Below, piece after piece: positions 15,689-23,419 of a stretch of 34,620 nucleotides of DNA (within the stretch, counting starts at the first letter, position 1; every line of letters starts with the position of its first letter). A program made the position numbers and the translations under genes. Origin of the DNA: Prevotella sp. (lineage in GTDB: Bacteria; Bacteroidota; Bacteroidia; Bacteroidales; Bacteroidaceae); the NCBI GenBank assembly GCA_017449025.1, contig JAFSKJ010000083.1:1-34620 (forward strand). Direction: 5' to 3'. The notes under the pieces are model-generated. The model ran no database searches, was not told the DNA's origin, and saw nothing but the letters and a program-made list of their open reading frames with translations.

Positions 15689-15718
15689 TTGTCGTATAGA
15701 ATAAAATGTGTATATTTG
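15689..15718 (+). promoter_or_regulatory. Promoter of the radical SAM gene
   Basis: TTG at 15689-15691, 19 bp, TATATTTG at 15711-15718; ATG 20 bp downstream. The flanks (TCTTCTCTTTT before it, AAAATGTG just before the -7 box) match the promoter in the 149-bp repeats at 9006 and 12515. Confidence 0.8.
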
Positions 15719-15737
15719 CAGCGAGTTTTTAAAGTAT

Positions 15738-16502
15738 ATGAGTACAATTATTTATCCATCGCCAATATTCGGCCCGGTGAAGAGCCGCCGGCTCGGCATT
15801 TCGCTTGGCATAAACCTGCTGCCGGGAGACGGCAAGGTCTGCACGTTCGACTGTATTTACTGCGAATGTGGCTTCAACGCCGACCACCGTCCCAAGGCTT
15901 CAATGCCGACGCGCCATGAGGTGGCGGCGGCACTCGAACGGCGCTTGCAGGACATGAAGCAGAACGGCCCCCATCCTGACGTGCTTACGTTTGCAGGCAA
16001 CGGCGAGCCGACGGCCAACCCGGAGTTCCCCTCCATAATCGATGATACGCTGCGGCTGCGCGACAAGTATTTCCCCGAGGCTAAGGTGTCGGTGCTGAGC
16101 AATGCCACAATGATTACCCGGCCTGAGGTGCATGAGGCTCTGATGCGGGTGGACAACAATATTCAGAAGCTCGACACCGTGTCGGAAGAATACATCAGCC
16201 GCACAGACAGGCCCACAGGCCACTACAACTTGCGCAAGACCATTGAGGCGCTGAAGGCCTTCAACGGACATGTGATAATACAGACAATGTTCATGAAGGG
16301 CGGTGAAGCCGACAATACCTCAGACTCATACGTGGAGCCGTGGCTGAAAGTAGTGGCAGAGATAAGGCCGCAGAAGGTGATGATCTACACTATTGACCGT
16401 GAGACTCCCGACCGCAGCCTTCAGAAAGCGACACATGAGGAGCTGGATGCCATACGCGACAGAGTGACAGCCGAGGGCATACCTTGCCAGGCGTCGTACT
16501 GA
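15738..16502 (+). CDS. Radical SAM protein
   Basis: This is a 254-residue cytoplasmic enzyme. The start at 15738 (MSTIIYPSPIFGPVKSRRLG) is preferred over 15708 because 15708 lies within the -7 promoter region. The iron-sulfur motif CTFDCIYC gives Cys35, Cys39 and Cys42, the CxxxCxxC that binds the [4Fe-4S] cluster and SAM. It is followed by the SAM-binding-like TFAGNGEPTANPEF. The overall pattern (SRRLGISLGINLLP before the cluster) matches the COG0731-like, wyosine-synthase-related group whose substrate is unknown in most bacteria. A fourth nearby Cys44 is present. Its promoter is monocistronic-looking; the ATPase gene downstream has its own -7 box. Confidence 0.88.
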   Translation: MSTIIYPSPIFGPVKSRRLGISLGINLLPGDGKVCTFDCIYCECGFNADHRPKASMPTRHEVAAALERRLQDMKQNGPHPDVLTFAGNGEPTANPEFPSIIDDTLRLRDKYFPEAKVSVLSNATMITRPEVHEALMRVDNNIQKLDTVSEEYISRTDRPTGHYNLRKTIEALKAFNGHVIIQTMFMKGGEADNTSDSYVEPWLKVVAEIRPQKVMIYTIDRETPDRSLQKATHEELDAIRDRVTAEGIPCQASY

Positions 16503-16536
16503 GACATGCAAGCCAAAGTACAGGAACAAGCCAAAG

Positions 16537-16573
16537 TTTGCAACCGAGTTGCAAAACATTTGTCATACCTTTG
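16537..16573 (+). promoter_or_regulatory. Promoter and candidate metal-responsive operator of the ATPase
   Basis: A perfect dyad TTTGCAAC-CGA-GTTGCAAA lies at 16537-16555, 10 bp before the -7 box TACCTTTG (16566-16573), so it covers the -33 region. This is a natural position for a repressor such as a Fur/Zur or ArsR-type regulator. The dyad is seen directly; the regulator identity is not known. Confidence 0.6.
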
Positions 16574-16602
16574 CACCCGGAAACAACAAACAGAAGAAAG
16601 GT

Positions 16603-18543
16603 ATGACACACGAACACCATCACAACGAGAAGTGCTGCGGTCATGAGCACCACAGCGAGCACCACCACGACACCAATCATAGGCGGCAGATAGTACTGAT
16701 AGCAGTGAGCGCTGTGCTGTTGGCTGTTGCCATAGGCATAGAGCACAGCTGCGACCTGACAACATGGCAGTTGCTGCTGGTTTATTTGGTGCCCTACCTG
16801 CTTTCTGGCCACGAAACGCTGCACGAGGCTGCCGTGGGCATGGCCAAGGGAGAGATGATGGACGAGCACTTCCTGATGTCGATAGCCACTATCGGCGCAC
16901 TCTGCATAGGCTTCATGCCTGGCGCAGAGAACGAGTTTCCCGAAGCGGTCTTCGTGATGCTCTTCTTCCAGATAGGTGAACTCTTCGAGAGCTACGCCGA
17001 GGGCAAGAGCCGCGCCAGCATAGCCCACCTGATGGACATACGTCCCGACGTGGCCCACGTGAAGGGTGGGGGAGACGTGTCGCCGGAGGAGGTGGCCGTG
17101 GGCACTACAATCATTGTGCGTCCGGGCGAGAAGGTTCCTATCGACGGCATCGTTATAGAAGGAGTGTCGGCGCTGAACACTACGGCGCTGACGGGCGAGA
17201 GTGCACCGCGCAGCATTGCCGAGGGCGACGAGGCACTGTCGGGCTGTGTCAACCTGTCGGGACTACTGTACATACGCACCACCAAGACCTTCGGACAGAG
17301 CACCGTGGCAATGGTTATCGACCTGGTGGAGAACGCCAGCAGCCACAAGTCGAAGAGCGAGACTTTCATCACTCGCTTCGCCCGCGTCTACACGCCTATA
17401 GTGGTAGTGGCTGCTGTGGTGCTGGCAGTGGTTCCGCCGTCGGTGGCGTACTTCGCAGGCCATCAGCCCTTTGGTGAAGCATTTGCCACATGGTTCTACC
17501 GTGCTCTGATGTTCCTGGTTGTCTCGTGTCCTTGCGCTCTGGTCATAAGCGTGCCGCTGACCTTCTTCGGCGGTATAGGAGGAGCCTCGCGCAAGGGAAT
17601 ACTTATAAAAGGAGCCAACTATATTGACGTGCTTGCCAAGACGCGGACAGTGGTGTTCGACAAGACGGGCACCCTGACAAAGGGGCATTTCGAAGTGCAG
17701 GCCGTACACCCGGAAACATGCGACGAACACCGGCTGCTGCATCTGGCTGCTCATGTGGAGCACTTCAGCACCCACCCCATAGGGGCGGCTCTGCGCGACG
17801 CCTTCCCCGACGAGGCCACCGACGGCTGCATGGTGAGCGACATCAGGGAGATTGCCGGCCAGGGAGTTGTGGCAAGAGTTGGGGCGGAGCTTGTCAGCGT
17901 GGGCAACACCAAGCTGATGGATACCGTAGATGCCCGGTGGCGTGACTGCTCTCACGTGGGAACAGTCATCCATGTGGCTATTGACGGCAGCTATGCTGGT
18001 CACATTGTAATAAGCGACAGCATCAAGGCCGACAGTGTCGAGGCCCTGATGCTGCTGCGCAAGATGGGTGTGGAAAAAACGGTGATGCTAACTGGCGACA
18101 GCAGGGCTGTGGCAGCCCACGTGGCCGACAAGCTTGGCATAGACGAATATCACGCAGAACTGCTTCCTGCCGACAAGGTAAGCTACATCGACGAGAGCCG
18201 GCAGGCACCCGTTGCTTTCGTCGGTGACGGCATCAACGACGCTCCGGTGCTGGCTCGCGCCGACGTGGGAATAGCCATGGGAGGCTTGGGCAGCGATGCT
18301 GCCATAGAGGCTGCCGACGTGGTGCTGATGGACGACAAACCGTCGAAGCTACCAGTGGCAATAGCCATCAGCCGCCATACCCTAACCATAGCGCGCCAAA
18401 ATGTCTGGTTCGCCATAGGAGTAAAGGTGGCAGTGCTCATGCTTGCAACCGTAGGACTGAGCACCATGAGCATGGCCGTCTTCGCCGATGTCGGCGTAAC
18501 GGTGATAGCAGTGCTTAACGCCATGAGGGCGCTGAGGAAGTGA
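16603..18543 (+). CDS. Heavy-metal P1B-2 type ATPase (Zn/Cd/Pb exporter)
   Basis: This is a 646-residue inner-membrane pump. The start at 16603 follows the -7 box; an earlier in-frame ATG at 16549 lies upstream of that box. Instead of a heavy-metal-associated domain the N-terminus is rich in His (about 10 of the first 28 residues) with CC, likely a metal-collecting tail. Conserved parts are TGES in the actuator, SCPCALV with CPC at 309-311, DKTGTLTKG with the phosphorylated D353, HP in 'STHPIG', and GDGINDAPVLARADVGIAMG. K608 (GVKVAVLM) and D629 (FADVGVT) match the transmembrane metal site of ZntA, pointing to Zn, Cd or Pb rather than Cu. Ends 6 bp from a convergent gene. Confidence 0.92.
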   Translation: MTHEHHHNEKCCGHEHHSEHHHDTNHRRQIVLIAVSAVLLAVAIGIEHSCDLTTWQLLLVYLVPYLLSGHETLHEAAVGMAKGEMMDEHFLMSIATIGALCIGFMPGAENEFPEAVFVMLFFQIGELFESYAEGKSRASIAHLMDIRPDVAHVKGGGDVSPEEVAVGTTIIVRPGEKVPIDGIVIEGVSALNTTALTGESAPRSIAEGDEALSGCVNLSGLLYIRTTKTFGQSTVAMVIDLVENASSHKSKSETFITRFARVYTPIVVVAAVVLAVVPPSVAYFAGHQPFGEAFATWFYRALMFLVVSCPCALVISVPLTFFGGIGGASRKGILIKGANYIDVLAKTRTVVFDKTGTLTKGHFEVQAVHPETCDEHRLLHLAAHVEHFSTHPIGAALRDAFPDEATDGCMVSDIREIAGQGVVARVGAELVSVGNTKLMDTVDARWRDCSHVGTVIHVAIDGSYAGHIVISDSIKADSVEALMLLRKMGVEKTVMLTGDSRAVAAHVADKLGIDEYHAELLPADKVSYIDESRQAPVAFVGDGINDAPVLARADVGIAMGGLGSDAAIEAADVVLMDDKPSKLPVAIAISRHTLTIARQNVWFAIGVKVAVLMLATVGLSTMSMAVFADVGVTVIAVLNAMRALRK

Positions 18544-18549
18544 CACTTT

Positions 18550-18873
18550 TCACTCCTCGCTCTTCAGCTGGAAGTCGAGGTCGGCCTGTACAACGAAGAA
18601 CACCTCCTGGGGGTCGAAATGTCCGACCTTGTCTTTCAGTGCACTCTTGGTGATGGCGTCTGCCACCTGTTGCAGGTCTATGTCAACCTCCTCGTCGTCG
18701 CTCTCCAGAATGCCGCTCTCGTAGTAGTAGTCCACGATGGCATCCATCAGGTAGAACAAGTCGCTGTCGCTGAAGTGTGCCTTGATTTCCAATGGCAGCT
18801 GTTCGCGTATGTACTCAGCTTCTCGGCGTGCCTCCTCCTCGTCGAGGCGCAGCTCTTCTTCAAGTGTGGGCAT
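18550..18873 (-). CDS. Small acidic conserved protein downstream of thioredoxin
   Basis: This is a 107-residue, very acidic, mostly helical protein with no signal peptide and no known motif (opening MPTLEEELRLDEEEARREAEY, tyrosine cluster VDYYYESG). It begins 6 bp after the thioredoxin gene, so it is surely co-transcribed with dnaE and trx. Function is not recognised. The dense Asp/Glu content could suit binding to a basic protein or nucleic-acid mimicry, but nothing supports that directly. Confidence 0.75.
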   Translation of the reverse strand: MPTLEEELRLDEEEARREAEYIREQLPLEIKAHFSDSDLFYLMDAIVDYYYESGILESDDEEVDIDLQQVADAITKSALKDKVGHFDPQEVFFVVQADLDFQLKSEE

Positions 18874-18879
18874 GGCGGG

Positions 18880-19197
18880 TCAGGAAACAAGTGCTTGGAA
18901 CTTCTCTTCTAACTTGGCCTTGGGAACGGCTCCCACAAGTTTGTCTACCACTTCGCCGTTCTTGAAGAACAGCAGGGTGGGGATGTTGCGGATGTCATAC
19001 TCGGCAGCCAGGTCGTCGTTGTCCTCGACGTCGCACTTGCCCACTTCCAACTTTCCTTCATACTTCTCGGCCAACTCCGACAGTATAGGGGCAATCATGC
19101 GGCAGGGTCCGCACCATGTTGCCCAGAAATCCAACACAAAAGGCTTGTCGCCATTCTTCAAGCTCTCGAAATTCTTTTCTGTTACAACTATTTCCAT
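18880..19197 (-). CDS. trxA: Thioredoxin
   Basis: This is a 105-residue cytoplasmic thioredoxin, the classical length. It contains the redox centre WATWCGPCRMIAP, the cis-Pro loop RNIPTLLFFKNGE and the helical end. It reduces disulfides with electrons from thioredoxin reductase, for example in ribonucleotide reductase. It lies 75 bp after dnaE on the same strand, an arrangement I recall from other Bacteroidales, and 6 bp before the small acidic gene. The 75-bp gap has only a weak promoter-like GATATTTG, so some independent expression is possible. Confidence 0.95.
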   Translation of the reverse strand: MEIVVTEKNFESLKNGDKPFVLDFWATWCGPCRMIAPILSELAEKYEGKLEVGKCDVEDNDDLAAEYDIRNIPTLLFFKNGEVVDKLVGAVPKAKLEEKFQALVS

Positions 19198-19272
19198 AAT
19201 TCTTTTCGTTAAGATGGTTATATTTTACATGCAAATATCGTGCCAATAATTCTCCTTTCACATCTCTCTCGT

Positions 19273-22200
19273 TTAGTTTATCTTGTAGTCTAATGCCTGC
19301 TGGCTCTCAATGTAGTCGATGAGGGCATGGCGCACGTCTACGGTGTTTCTTTTCGACTGCAACAGCACGTGGTGCCTGCCCCGCGAGTCGCGCAGCTGGA
19401 AGAAGAGCTTGGTCTTGCCCGGATGCTCGTCTACCAACTGGCTTAGGTCGTTAACCACCTGCTCGTCAATCATGTCGGTGACGATGGAGATGGTTATTCG
19501 GTCTATGGCCTTGTCCTTGACCGTCTGCAGGTACTCTATGTTCTGCACTTTCAGGTCGAGAGGGCTGTTCTCCTGGAAACGGAAGCGCGGCTGTAGCTTT
19601 GCTAATACATAGACAGAGGCCCCTTCGGTGAACATGCCGTTCCACCGTCCCCAGTCCTCGCCGAAGAGTGCCAGCTCGCCCTGCCCGTTGAAGTCTTCTA
19701 TGGTTACGAAGCCGCATGGCTTGCCGGTTTTTGTGAACTTTGAGCGCACGGCAGTGACTATGCCTCCTATTACCACATCCTCACGTCCCTTAAGGTTCTG
19801 CACGTCGCTGATTTCTGCACACTTGGTGTTGCACAGGTTCTCGAGAATCACCTTGTACTCGTCGAGGGGGTGTGCAGAGAGGTAGATGCCCACCAGGTCG
19901 CGCTCCTTGTTCAGTCGCTCTATGTCACTCCATCGCTCGTCGGTCTTAGGCACGGGCGGCGTGGCTATCTCTATGTCGTCGAAACCTCCGAAGAGAGTGT
20001 TCTGCGCCTCAGCCTTTGCCTGCTGGTAGTTCTGTCCGTAGCGCACCAGCGTGTCGATGAACAGCTCGCCCTTGGCATTCGGGGTGAAGTAAGCCTCGCG
20101 GCGTATGCCGAAGGAGTCGAAGCCGCCGCTGAGTGCCAGCGACTCAAACGACTTGCGGTTGACGTTGGCGAAGTTGATGCGCTGGGTGAAGTCGAACACG
20201 TCGCGGTAGGGGCCGTTCTTCTCGCGCTCGTCTATGATGGCATTGGCAGCGCCGTCGCCCATGCCCTTGATGGCTGCCAGTCCGAAGCGTATCTCGCCCT
20301 TGTGGTTGACACCGAACTTGAGGTACGACTCGTTGACGTCGGGTCCCAGTGTGGCTATGCCCATCTGCTTGCACTCGTCCATGAGCTTTGTGATTTCTGT
20401 AATCTGGTCGCGGCGGCGCGTCATGATGGCAGCCATGAACTCTGCCGGGTAGTTGGCCTTGAGGTAGGCTGTCTGGTAGGCCACCCACGAATAGCAGGCG
20501 GCATGCGACTTGTTGAAGGCGTAGGATGCGAATTTCTCCCAGTCGGCCCATATTTTCTCAAGTATCTTCGGGTCGTGGCCGTTCTTCTGTCCGCCCTCAA
20601 TGAACTTGGGCTTCATGGCGTCTACAATGTCCTTCTTTTTCTTTCCCATGGCCTTTCGCAGGGCATCGCTCTCACCGCGGGTGAAGTCGGCCAGCTGGCG
20701 CGAGAGCAGCATCACCTGTTCCTGGTAGACGGTGATGCCGTAGGTGTCCTTCAGGTACTTCTCCATGCAGGGTATGTCGTACTTTATCTCTTCGCGTCCG
20801 TTCTTTCGGGCAATGAACGAGGGTATGTAGTCCATAGGCCCCGGGCGGTAGAGGGCGTTCATGGCTATCAGGTCTTCGAAGACGGTAGGGTGCAGCTCGC
20901 GCAGGTATTTCTGCATGCCGCTCGACTCAAACTGGAAGGTGCCTATGGTGCGTCCCTGCTGGTACAGCTCGTAGGTCTTGGGGTCGTCGATGGGTATGGT
21001 GTCGAGGTCAATGTCGATGCCTCTGGTAATCTTGATGTTGGCGCATGCCTCCTTAAGCTCTGAGAGGGTCTTCAGTCCGAGGAAGTCCATCTTGATGAGG
21101 CCTGTTGACTCAATGACGTGTCCGTCGTACTGGGTGCAGTTGGTCTTGGTGTCTTTGAAGTCGGGGTCGTCGGCTGTTGACACGGGCACCCAGTCTGAGA
21201 TGGGGTCGCGGCAGATGATGAAGCCGCAGGCATGTATGCCTGTGCCGCGCACGGTGCCCTCGAGCATTTTCGCGTACTTAATGGTGTTGGCCAGCACGGG
21301 GTCGGCCGAGGCCTCGGCATCGCGTAGCTCTGGCACGCACTTGATGGCGTTGGCCAGGTTCATCTTGAGGTTGTCGGGCAGACGGTCGGGAATGGCCTTG
21401 CACAGTGCGTTGCTCACTGCCAACGGCAGCTTCTCCACGCGTGCCACGTCCTTGATGCTGTTCTTCGTGGCCATCGATGCGTAGGTTATGATGTGTGCGC
21501 AGTTCTCGTGGCCGTACTTGTCTTCCACCCACTTCAGCACCTTTCCGCGTCCGTCGTCGTCGAAGTCGGTGTCGATGTCGGGTAGCGATATGCGGTCGGG
21601 GTTCAGGAAACGCTCGAAAAGCAGGTCGTACTTCAGTGGGTCAATCTTAGTGATGCCTAAGCAGTAGGCCACCACAGAGCCGGCAGCCGAGCCGCGCCCC
21701 GGCCCCACCATCACGTCAAGCTCGTCGCGGGCGGAGTTTATGAAGTCCTGCACAATGAGGAAGTAGCCCGGAAAACCCATCGTCTTCATGATGTGCAGCT
21801 CGAAGCGGATGCGGTCCAAGACTTCAGCTCCCCCCGGTCCCCCCTTGGGGGGAAGAGAGGTCAGTGTGGCTATGATCTCATCTGTCGTCAGGGTTGTGTT
21901 CTCCCCTCCAGGGGGGGGCTGGGGGGGGCCGTATCTCCTGTATGCCCCCTCATACGCTAACTTGGCCAGGTAGTCGGCCTCGAACTTTATGCGGTATAGC
22001 TTGTCGTAGCCGCCCAGCTTCTTGATTTTCTTCTCGCCCTCTTCGCGCGGTAGCGGGTTCTCGCCGTTCTCGTCGGAGGTGAACTCGCGGAAGAGGTCTT
22101 CCTCGGTGAACTTCTGCCGCCACTGCTCCTCGGTGCCGAAGCTCTCGGGAATTGGGAAGAAGGGCATGATGGGGTCGTGGTCGAGCGAGTAGATTTCCAC

Positions 22201-23076
22201 CTTGTCCAATATCTCAAGGGTGTTGCTTAGGGCTTCTGGCACGTCGCTGAAGATGTCGTTCATCTCCGCCCGTGTCTTGAACCACTCCTGCTTCGAATAG
22301 AGCATGCGCGTTGGGTCGTCAAGGTCTTTGCCCGTCGACAGGCATAGCAGGTGGTCGTGGGCCTCAGCGTTCTCCTGGTCCACGAAATGGGCGTCGTTGG
22401 TACAGACAAGCTTGATGCCATACTCGCGTGCCAGCTCTATCAGCACCTTGTTGGCCTGCTGCTGCATGGGGAACGTCTCGCGGTTGGCGCGTATCGAAGG
22501 GTCTTTGACCTCATGGCGCTGCAGCTCCAGGTAGTAGTCGTCGCCAAACACCCTGTGATACCACTCCACGGCCTCGCGGGCACCGGCCATGTCGCCATTG
22601 ATAATCTTCTTGGGCACCTCGCCGGCAATGCACGCCGAGCAAACTATCAGCCCCTCGTGGTAGCGCTCCAGGTCCTCGCGGTCGGTGCGCGGGCGCATGT
22701 AGTAGCCCTCAACCCATGAGTTGCTCACCAGCTTTATCAGGTTCTTGTAGCCCGTGTAGTTCTTTGCCAGCACTATCAGGTGATAGCCGCCCTGGTCTTC
22801 CTTTCCGCGCCGCAGCGACTTTGAGCCGTGGCGCGAAACATACATCTCGCAGCCGAAGATGGGCTTGAATGGCTCCAACCCCTCCTTCTTGCGGCCTTTG
22901 TTAACGCCGTTCACAATGTCGTGGAACTCCTTGATGCCGAACATGTCGCCATGGTCGGTGATGGCCATGCCGCGCATCCCGTCGCCGACGGCCTTGTCTA
23001 CCAGCTTCTTGATGCTCGACTGGCCGTCGAGAATGGAGTAATAAGTATGTACGTGCAGGTGAATGAAATCTTCCAT
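19273..23076 (-). CDS. dnaE: DNA polymerase III alpha subunit
   Basis: This is the 1267-residue replicative polymerase. The start at 23076 (MEDFIHLHVHTYYSILDG) is chosen because the longer reading frame to 23112 would start inside the promoter. The PHP domain is at the N-terminus (HLHVHTYYS, ITDHGDMFG). Palm motifs follow: GPGRGSAAGS near residue 460, PDIDTDFDDDGRGKV near 500 with catalytic Asp residues, and the YQEQVM stretch. Fingers and helix-hairpin-helix follow (GYDSF-like GGFDSFGIRREAYF), then an OB fold (DVVIGGIVTAVRSKFTKTGKPCGFVTIED) and a C-terminal tail. About 37 extra residues encoded by a palindromic repeat lie near 381-418. Heads the dnaE-trx operon. Confidence 0.96.
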   Translation of the reverse strand: MEDFIHLHVHTYYSILDGQSSIKKLVDKAVGDGMRGMAITDHGDMFGIKEFHDIVNGVNKGRKKEGLEPFKPIFGCEMYVSRHGSKSLRRGKEDQGGYHLIVLAKNYTGYKNLIKLVSNSWVEGYYMRPRTDREDLERYHEGLIVCSACIAGEVPKKIINGDMAGAREAVEWYHRVFGDDYYLELQRHEVKDPSIRANRETFPMQQQANKVLIELAREYGIKLVCTNDAHFVDQENAEAHDHLLCLSTGKDLDDPTRMLYSKQEWFKTRAEMNDIFSDVPEALSNTLEILDKVEIYSLDHDPIMPFFPIPESFGTEEQWRQKFTEEDLFREFTSDENGENPLPREEGEKKIKKLGGYDKLYRIKFEADYLAKLAYEGAYRRYGPPQPPPGGENTTLTTDEIIATLTSLPPKGGPGGAEVLDRIRFELHIMKTMGFPGYFLIVQDFINSARDELDVMVGPGRGSAAGSVVAYCLGITKIDPLKYDLLFERFLNPDRISLPDIDTDFDDDGRGKVLKWVEDKYGHENCAHIITYASMATKNSIKDVARVEKLPLAVSNALCKAIPDRLPDNLKMNLANAIKCVPELRDAEASADPVLANTIKYAKMLEGTVRGTGIHACGFIICRDPISDWVPVSTADDPDFKDTKTNCTQYDGHVIESTGLIKMDFLGLKTLSELKEACANIKITRGIDIDLDTIPIDDPKTYELYQQGRTIGTFQFESSGMQKYLRELHPTVFEDLIAMNALYRPGPMDYIPSFIARKNGREEIKYDIPCMEKYLKDTYGITVYQEQVMLLSRQLADFTRGESDALRKAMGKKKKDIVDAMKPKFIEGGQKNGHDPKILEKIWADWEKFASYAFNKSHAACYSWVAYQTAYLKANYPAEFMAAIMTRRRDQITEITKLMDECKQMGIATLGPDVNESYLKFGVNHKGEIRFGLAAIKGMGDGAANAIIDEREKNGPYRDVFDFTQRINFANVNRKSFESLALSGGFDSFGIRREAYFTPNAKGELFIDTLVRYGQNYQQAKAEAQNTLFGGFDDIEIATPPVPKTDERWSDIERLNKERDLVGIYLSAHPLDEYKVILENLCNTKCAEISDVQNLKGREDVVIGGIVTAVRSKFTKTGKPCGFVTIEDFNGQGELALFGEDWGRWNGMFTEGASVYVLAKLQPRFRFQENSPLDLKVQNIEYLQTVKDKAIDRITISIVTDMIDEQVVNDLSQLVDEHPGKTKLFFQLRDSRGRHHVLLQSKRNTVDVRHALIDYIESQQALDYKIN
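21821..21933 (-). repeat. In-frame palindromic insertion inside dnaE
   Basis: Two C/G-run arms in inverted orientation (21828-21852 and 21899-21931) flank a ~45-bp core. The left arm with its ACTTCAGC lead matches the intergenic repeat at 15329-15362. It encodes GPPQPPPGGENTTL and, further on, SLPPKGGPGG, low-complexity sequence between YEGAYRRYG and DRIRFELHIMKTMGFPGYF. In other DnaE proteins, from memory, this linker is shorter. Reading frame is kept. Confidence 0.8.
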
Positions 23077-23081
23077 GTGTG

Positions 23082-23112
23082 CAAAGTTACATCTTTTCTG
23101 CGATACCTCCAA
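23082..23112 (-). promoter_or_regulatory. dnaE promoter, with almost no leader
   Basis: On the minus strand TTG (23110-23112), 20 bp and TAACTTTG (23082-23089) form a full consensus promoter. The dnaE ATG begins only 5 nt after the -7 box, so the transcript may be leaderless. Confidence 0.7.
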
Positions 23113-23189
23113 GGGAAACCACGTTAAATAATATTAGGCAACTTAAGTTTCACAGTATCTTTAGTCTCAAAACACCATGGCTGATGAGG

Positions 23190-23261
23190 AGTGGCACTTT
23201 ACGACCGTAAAGTGCCACTTAATTTCAAAGAAGTGCCACTTTAGCTCCGTAAAGTGGCACT
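23190..23261 (+). repeat. Pair of related hairpins between dnaE and the barrel-protein gene
   Basis: Hairpin 1 has arms AGTGGCACTTTACG/CGTAAAGTGCCACT (23190-23203 with 23206-23219). Hairpin 2 has arms AGTGCCACTTTA/TAAAGTGGCACT (23232-23243 with 23250-23261). All four arms are versions of one word, so arms can also pair across the two hairpins. Located between divergent promoters; neither is followed by a U-tract. The remaining part of 23077-23419 holds the shared motif and promoters. Confidence 0.85.
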
Positions 23262-23284
23262 CTACGGATGAGGCATTTTAGACT

Positions 23285-23307
23285 GAATTGCGTTAATCTT
23301 CCAAAAT
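23285..23307 (+). promoter_or_regulatory. Candidate activator site shared with the GH43 gene
   Basis: Matches 176-198 at 22 of 23 positions, and the distance to the TATCTTTG box is the same (26 bp between). See the first copy for interpretation. Confidence 0.55.
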
Positions 23308-23310
23308 ATG

Positions 23311-23341
23311 TTACAAGTTACAAGCTTTTTTCGTATCTTTG
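23311..23341 (+). promoter_or_regulatory. Promoter of the 1108-residue secreted protein
   Basis: TATCTTTG at 23334-23341 is identical to the GH43 -7 box. The -33 position holds TTA rather than TTG (23311-23313), a weak box consistent with a need for an activator. Leader of about 72 nt. Confidence 0.6.
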
Positions 23342-23419
23342 CAAAATGAATCTCCCCTTCGGCATACGGCTGCTGAGAAGGAGCGGGTATTGAAACGAAA
23401 TCAAAAAAAGTAAACTAAT

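Noticed and set aside
15382-15699. 105-codon open frame between the BspA and radical SAM genes
   Set aside because: It runs through a 30-bp palindrome and T-rich runs, has unusual composition and no ribosome site or family resemblance, and overlaps the radical SAM promoter.
19870-21063. 397-codon open frame on the + strand opposite dnaE
   Set aside because: It is the antisense shadow of a strongly conserved gene, with no start signal or recognisable domain.
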